Below are positions 59,594-64,000 of a DNA stretch of 64,000 nt, piece after piece (position 1 is the first letter of the stretch; the number at the start of each line of letters is the position of its first letter). Below the pieces are notes generated by a model that saw nothing but the letters and a program-made list of their open reading frames with translations, made no database searches and was not told the DNA's origin. Made by a program: the position numbers and the translations under genes. The stretch comes from Salinarimonas soli (lineage in GTDB: Bacteria; Pseudomonadota; Alphaproteobacteria; Rhizobiales; Beijerinckiaceae): contig NZ_VUOA01000008.1 of the NCBI RefSeq assembly GCF_008386575.1, forward strand, positions 1 through 64,000. The letters run 5' to 3'.

Positions 59594-61408
59594 ATGGCAC
59601 TCCCACCGCTCCTCACCCTCCAGGACGTCGCCCTCACCTTCGGCGGCACGCCCCTCCTCGTCGGCGCCTCCCTCTCGGTCGGCCCGGGCGAGCGGGTCTG
59701 CCTCGTCGGGCGCAACGGCTCGGGCAAATCGACGCTGCTGAAGGTCGCGGCGGGCTTCGTCGAGCCCGACCGCGGCGTCCGGTTCGTCCAGCCCGGCGCC
59801 ACGGTGCGCTACCTGCCCCAGGAGCCCGACTTCGAGGGCTTCGCCACCACGCTGGCCTATGTCGAGGCGGGCCTCGGCCCCGGCGACGACGAGTACCGGG
59901 CGCGCTATCTCCTCAACGAGCTGGGGCTCACGGGCGAGGAGAGCACGGCGGCCCTGTCGGGGGGCGAGGCGAGGCGCGCGGCGCTCGCCCGCACCCTCGC
60001 CCCCGCTCCCGACATCCTCCTCCTCGACGAGCCCACGAACCACCTCGACCTGCCCGCCATCGAATGGCTGGAGGCGGAGCTGAAGGGCCTGCGCACGGCC
60101 CTCGTCATCATCAGCCACGACCGGCGCTTCCTGGAGAACCTGTCGCGGGCGACCGTGTGGCTCGACCGGGGGTTGACGCGCCGGCTGGAGCGGGGCTTCG
60201 AGGCCTTCGAGGAGTGGCGCGACGCCACCCTCGCCGAGGAGGAGCGCGACCGGCAGAAGCTCGCCCGCAAGATCGCGGACGAGGAGCACTGGATGCGCTA
60301 CGGCGTGACGGCCCGGCGCAAGCGCAACCAGCGCCGGGTGTCGGAGCTCGCGGACCTGCGCACCACCCTGCGCGAGGCCCGGCGCGCGCAAGGCTCGGTC
60401 GCCATGACGCTCGCCGACGGCGAGACCTCGGGCAAGCTCGTGATGGAGGCGGAGCGGGCCTCCAAGGCCTATGACGGCCGCCCGATCGTGCGCGATTTCT
60501 CGATCCGCATCGCGCGGGGCGACCGGGTCGGGGTGGTGGGCTCCAACGGCGCCGGCAAGACCACGCTCCTCAACATGCTGACCGGCGCGCTGCCCCCGGA
60601 CGAGGGGCGGGTGCGCCAGGGCGCCGGCATCGAGATGGTCACCCTCGACCAGCGCCGCGAGACCCTCGACCCGGCCTGGACGGTGGCGGAGGCGCTGACG
60701 GGCGGGCGTGGCGACACGGTGATGGTGGCGGGCACCCCGAAGCACGTCATCGGCTACATGAAGGATTTCCTCTTCGCCCCCGAGCAGGCCCGCACCCCCG
60801 TGGGCGTGCTCTCAGGGGGGGAGCGGGCACGGCTGATGCTGGCGCGGGCGCTCGCCCGGCCCTCCAACCTCATGGTTCTCGACGAGCCCACCAACGACCT
60901 CGACCTCGAGACCCTCGACCTGCTGCAGGAGACCCTGGCGGATTATGCCGGCACCGTGCTCCTGGTGAGCCACGACCGCGACTTCCTCGACCGGATCGTG
61001 GGCTCCGTGATCGTGGCGGAGGGCGACGGGCGCTGGGTCGAGTATGCGGGGGGCTACTCGGACATGGTCGCGCAGCGCGGCTCGGGGATCGCGGCGCGGG
61101 CCGCCCCCGCCGCCCCCGCCCGCCGGTCCGACGAGCCCAAGGCCGCGCCTCAGCCGCGCCCGCCGCAGAAGCGGCGGCTCTCCGCGAACGAGACGCATGC
61201 GCTCAAAACGCTCCCGAAGCGCATGGCCGAGCTGGAGACCCGGATCGCGGAGCTCCAGCGGCGCCTCGACGACGCCACCCTCTACGCCCGCGACCCGGCG
61301 GGCTTTGCCAAGGTCACGGACGCGATCACCGCGGCCCAGACCGAGCTCAACGCCGCCGAGGAGCGCTGGCTGGAGCTGGAGATCTTGCGCGAGGAGATCG
61401 GCGGTTGA
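59594..61408 (+). CDS. uup: ABC-F family ATPase, Uup-like
   Basis: 604 residues with two ABC cassettes and no TM segment. Walker A motifs are GRNGSGKST at 39-47 and GSNGAGKTT near 320; the signatures are LSGGEARRAAL and LSGGERARLML; the Walker B motifs are LLLDEPTNHLD and VLDEPTNDLD. A basic linker separates them, and the C-terminal about 80 residues are a Uup-type coiled coil. ABC-F proteins act on the ribosome or nucleic acids. ATG 59594 is preferred; ATG 59585 is in frame. Confidence 0.9.
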   Translation: MALPPLLTLQDVALTFGGTPLLVGASLSVGPGERVCLVGRNGSGKSTLLKVAAGFVEPDRGVRFVQPGATVRYLPQEPDFEGFATTLAYVEAGLGPGDDEYRARYLLNELGLTGEESTAALSGGEARRAALARTLAPAPDILLLDEPTNHLDLPAIEWLEAELKGLRTALVIISHDRRFLENLSRATVWLDRGLTRRLERGFEAFEEWRDATLAEEERDRQKLARKIADEEHWMRYGVTARRKRNQRRVSELADLRTTLREARRAQGSVAMTLADGETSGKLVMEAERASKAYDGRPIVRDFSIRIARGDRVGVVGSNGAGKTTLLNMLTGALPPDEGRVRQGAGIEMVTLDQRRETLDPAWTVAEALTGGRGDTVMVAGTPKHVIGYMKDFLFAPEQARTPVGVLSGGERARLMLARALARPSNLMVLDEPTNDLDLETLDLLQETLADYAGTVLLVSHDRDFLDRIVGSVIVAEGDGRWVEYAGGYSDMVAQRGSGIAARAAPAAPARRSDEPKAAPQPRPPQKRRLSANETHALKTLPKRMAELETRIAELQRRLDDATLYARDPAGFAKVTDAITAAQTELNAAEERWLELEILREEIGG

Positions 61409-61420
61409 GCCGGGCGCCCG

Positions 61421-63172
61421 TCAGTCGCCGATCGCCACGCCCTCCCGGCGGCTGTCGGCGCCGCCCACGAGGCCCTGCGGGGTGACCACGATGGCCTGGA
61501 TGCCGGAGGTCATCTCGACGAGGCGCACCTCGTGACCCTTGGCCTCCAGCGCCGCCTTCCAGGCCTCGGCCTCCGTGCCCCGCTCCAGCTCGGTGGGGCC
61601 GTTGCGGCTGCCCATGTTGGGCAGGTCCACGGCCACCTGCGGGTCGAGGCGCCAGTCGAGGAGGCCGATCAGGGTCTTGGCCACGAAGTTGATGATCTGG
61701 CTGCCGCCGGGCGATCCCGTCACGACGTAGAGGCGGTCGAAGGCGTCGAAGACGATGGTGGGCGCCATGGAGGAGCGCGGGCGCTTGCCGGGCTCGACGC
61801 GGTTCGCCACGGGCCGCCCGTCCTCCGTCGGCGCGAAGTTAAAGTCGGTGAGCTCGTTGTTGAGCATGAAGCCGCCCCGGGTCATCACCCGCGAGCCGAA
61901 CCCGTCCTCGATGGTGGTGGTCATCGAGACCGCGTTGCCGGCGCCGTCGATGATCGAGATGTGGCTCGTCCCGAACTCGACGCCCTCGCCGGGCGCGAGA
62001 AGCCAGCCGCGTTTCTGCGGCGGCTCGCCGGCCTTGGCGCGGCCCATGGAGCGCTCCGGGTCGACGAGGCGGGCGCGCTCGGCGAGATAATCGCGGTCGA
62101 CGAGCCCCGGCAGCGGCACGGGGACGAAGGCCGGGTCGCCGAGATAGAGGGCGCGGTCGGCATAGGCCAGGCGTCCGGCCTCGGACATGAGATGGGCGGC
62201 CTGCGCGCCCGGCCCGATCCGGGCGAGGTCGTGCGGCTCCAAGATGCCGAGGATCTGCTGCACGGCGACGGCGCCGGAGCTCGGCGGGCCCATGCCGCAG
62301 ACGCGGTAGACCCGGTAGCGGCCGCAGACGGGCGCCCGCTCCTCGACCCGGTAGGCCCGCAGGTCCTCCGCCGTCATGTCGCCGGGATTCGTCGGGTGGC
62401 TCCGCACCACGTCGAGGATGTCGGCCGCGATCTCGCCCTCGTAGAAGGCGCCCGCACCGCGCTCGGCGAGGGTCCGCAGGGTGCGGGCGAAGGCGGGGTT
62501 GGCGAGGCGCTCGCCCGCGGCCTTCGGCGTGCCGTCCTCGCGGTAGAAATAGGCCTTGGCGCGGGGATCGTCGGCGAGCGCCTTCTCCCCGGCGACGAGC
62601 CCGGCGAGGCGCGGCGAGATCACGAAGCCCTCCTCCGAGAGCCGGATCGCGGGACCGAAGACCTCGGCCCAGGGCAGGCGCCCCCAGCGCTTGTGCGCCT
62701 CCTCCAGGAGGCGCGGGGTGCCGGGCACGCCCACCGAGCGCCCGCCCACCACGGCGTCGGCGAAGCGCATGGGCTTGCCGTCGGGGCCGATGAACCGCTC
62801 CGGCGTCGCCGCCATGGGCGCCGTCTCGCGCCCGTCGAGGGTCACGAGGGCGTTCGTCGCCCGGTCGAAATGCATCAGGAAGGCGCCGCCGCCGAGCCCC
62901 GAGCTTTGCGGCTCCACGAGGTTGAGCACGAGCTGCACGGCGATCGCCGCGTCCACCGCGCTGCCGCCTTTGGCGAGCATCTCGCGCCCGGCCGCCGCCG
63001 CGAGCGGGTTCGCCGCGGCCGCCATGTAGCGCGCGGCGGTGCCGGCCGCCTTCTGCGCCGCCCGCCCCGTGGCGGCCTCCGGCGCGGCACTGGTCTGGGC
63101 CCGCAGCGGCGCCGCGGCGAGAAGCGTGAGGGCGGCGAGGCCGCAGAGCGCGAGGGGACGCCGAAGGGTCAT
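61421..63172 (-). CDS. ggt: Gamma-glutamyltransferase
   Basis: 583 residues, periplasmic. Signal peptide at 1-26 ([18 protein letters not shown]). The proenzyme cleaves itself before T402 ([10 protein letters not shown]), which becomes the N-terminal nucleophile of the small subunit. Other marks are [24 protein letters not shown], the [13 protein letters not shown] loop and [12 protein letters not shown]. It hydrolyses glutathione and other gamma-glutamyl compounds. Converges with the ABC-F gene, 12-nt gap. Divergent from leuD. Confidence 0.95.
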   Translation of the reverse strand: MTLRRPLALCGLAALTLLAAAPLRAQTSAAPEAATGRAAQKAAGTAARYMAAAANPLAAAAGREMLAKGGSAVDAAIAVQLVLNLVEPQSSGLGGGAFLMHFDRATNALVTLDGRETAPMAATPERFIGPDGKPMRFADAVVGGRSVGVPGTPRLLEEAHKRWGRLPWAEVFGPAIRLSEEGFVISPRLAGLVAGEKALADDPRAKAYFYREDGTPKAAGERLANPAFARTLRTLAERGAGAFYEGEIAADILDVVRSHPTNPGDMTAEDLRAYRVEERAPVCGRYRVYRVCGMGPPSSGAVAVQQILGILEPHDLARIGPGAQAAHLMSEAGRLAYADRALYLGDPAFVPVPLPGLVDRDYLAERARLVDPERSMGRAKAGEPPQKRGWLLAPGEGVEFGTSHISIIDGAGNAVSMTTTIEDGFGSRVMTRGGFMLNNELTDFNFAPTEDGRPVANRVEPGKRPRSSMAPTIVFDAFDRLYVVTGSPGGSQIINFVAKTLIGLLDWRLDPQVAVDLPNMGSRNGPTELERGTEAEAWKAALEAKGHEVRLVEMTSGIQAIVVTPQGLVGGADSRREGVAIGD

Positions 63173-63330
63173 GGATGGGGTCTCCGTGGAGGGCACAGAC
63201 TGCCCCCGCGGCAGCCCCGCGCCAAGCGGAAAGCCTGGCCGGCCCCATCGATCCTCCGCCCTTCCCCCGATCTGGCCTTCGCCCGGCGCCTCTGCTACAT
63301 CGCGCCCCAGCATCCCACGAGGCCAAAGCC

Positions 63331-63933
63331 ATGCAGCCCTTCACCGTCCTCACCGGCGTCGCCGCGCCGCTCCGGATCGTCAATGTCGACACCGACATGA
63401 TCATCCCGAAGCAGTACCTGAAGACGATCAAGCGCACGGGCCTGGGCACCGGCCTCTTCGCCGAGATGCGCTACCGCGAGGACGGCTCGGAGAACCCCGA
63501 CTTCGTCCTCAACAAGCCCGCCTACCGCAACGCGCAGATCCTCGTGGCGGGGGACAATTTCGGCTGCGGCTCGTCGCGCGAGCACGCGCCCTGGGCGCTC
63601 CTCGATTTCGGCATCCGCTGCGTCATCGCTACGAGCTTCGCCGACATCTTCTATAACAACTGCTTCAAGAACGGCATCCTGCCCATCGTCGTCTCGCCCG
63701 AGGACATCGAGAAGCTGTTCGACGACGCCGAGCGCGGCTCCAACGCCACCGTGACCGTGGACCTGGAAGCCTGCGAGATCCGCGGCCCCGACGGCGGCTC
63801 GATCAAGTTCGAGCTCGACGCCTTCCGCCGCCACTGCCTCCTCAACGGCCTCGACGACATCGGTCTGACCCTAGAGAAGGCCCCCGCCATCGCCGCCTTC
63901 GAGGACCGGCTGGCGCAGCGCCCCTGGGCGTAA
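63331..63933 (+). CDS. leuD: 3-isopropylmalate dehydratase small subunit
   Basis: 200 residues. LeuD completes the LeuCD aconitase-type enzyme that isomerises 2- to 3-isopropylmalate in leucine synthesis. Recognised by [19 protein letters not shown], the swivel-domain [21 protein letters not shown] and [11 protein letters not shown]. leuC and leuB are not in the window; leuB could follow beyond the right edge. The remaining 67 bp of the window show nothing further. Confidence 0.96.
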   Translation: MQPFTVLTGVAAPLRIVNVDTDMIIPKQYLKTIKRTGLGTGLFAEMRYREDGSENPDFVLNKPAYRNAQILVAGDNFGCGSSREHAPWALLDFGIRCVIATSFADIFYNNCFKNGILPIVVSPEDIEKLFDDAERGSNATVTVDLEACEIRGPDGGSIKFELDAFRRHCLLNGLDDIGLTLEKAPAIAAFEDRLAQRPWA

Positions 63934-64000
63934 TCGTCACGGCGCCCATACTCCCGTCCCGCCACGCTGATGTGAGCGTCTCTTTCAAGAATACGTGCGG

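Noticed and set aside
1-64000. CRISPR array, integron or prophage
   Set aside because: No short regularly spaced direct repeats, cas genes, integrase, transposase or phage structural genes were recognised; repeated elements are isolated intergenic palindromes.

Overview
The window is about 70 % GC and gene-dense, with GTG/TTG starts and small overlapping operons. It reads as chromosomal DNA of an alphaproteobacterium of the order Hyphomicrobiales (Rhizobiales). Crotonyl-CoA carboxylase/reductase and ethylmalonyl-CoA mutase (ethylmalonyl-CoA pathway), PEP carboxylase, an RcdA/DUF1465 protein beside a DUF1192 protein, and possible CtrA-type boxes point to the Methylobacteriaceae/Salinarimonadaceae/Beijerinckiaceae neighbourhood. 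The exact genus cannot be read from the sequence. I see no rRNA, tRNA, CRISPR array, prophage or transposase gene.

Layout: 0.1-6.7 kb holds an SDR reductase facing ppc, then a co-directional run of zinc-type dehydrogenase, lipid A acyltransferase-like protein and DUF1223 protein. 6.9-9.4 kb holds a TPM membrane protein, a lipocalin, pterin carbinolamine dehydratase and two small single-TM proteins. 9.5-13.4 kb holds an AarF/UbiB kinase, purH and a stand-alone receiver. 13.5-18.1 kb holds a three-gene operon (degenerate MoeA, MoeA fused to a binding-protein domain, WD40-cytochrome c) divergent from a TusA-like protein. 18.1-29.2 kb holds a CsbD protein, a 2H phosphoesterase, mfd, a lipoprotein, a DUF2339 giant membrane protein, xseB and glnD. 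29.4-32.8 kb holds an SsuA-SsuC-SsuB type transporter plus an OsmC protein. 33.2-36.8 kb holds divergent ccr and ecm. 36.8-40.7 kb holds DUF4142, an EamA exporter coupled to a Gfo/Idh oxidoreductase, and an SLT-domain protein. 41.2-47.3 kb groups a chemoreceptor, amidase, a degenerate-GGDEF/EAL protein, RcdA and DUF1192, with possible CtrA boxes. 47.3-51.4 kb holds a thioesterase coupled to a TPP enzyme, DUF427, a degenerate methyltransferase and a secreted peptide. 51.6-64 kb holds prfC, an alpha/beta hydrolase with a TPR protein, rpmJ, an EamA exporter with mutT, argJ, a BrkB-family protein, an ABC-F ATPase, gamma-glutamyltransferase and leuD.

Together these genes are mostly central metabolism (C4 anaplerosis, acetyl-CoA assimilation, purine, arginine and leucine synthesis, nitrogen sensing), DNA repair and translation factors, with a signalling patch around 41-47 kb. 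The intergenic spaces carry three families of long, GC-rich inverted repeats. The most unusual coding region is the 13.5-18.1 kb molybdenum-cofactor/cytochrome unit; the most unusual regulatory region is the 561-bp gap at 40.7-41.2 kb.
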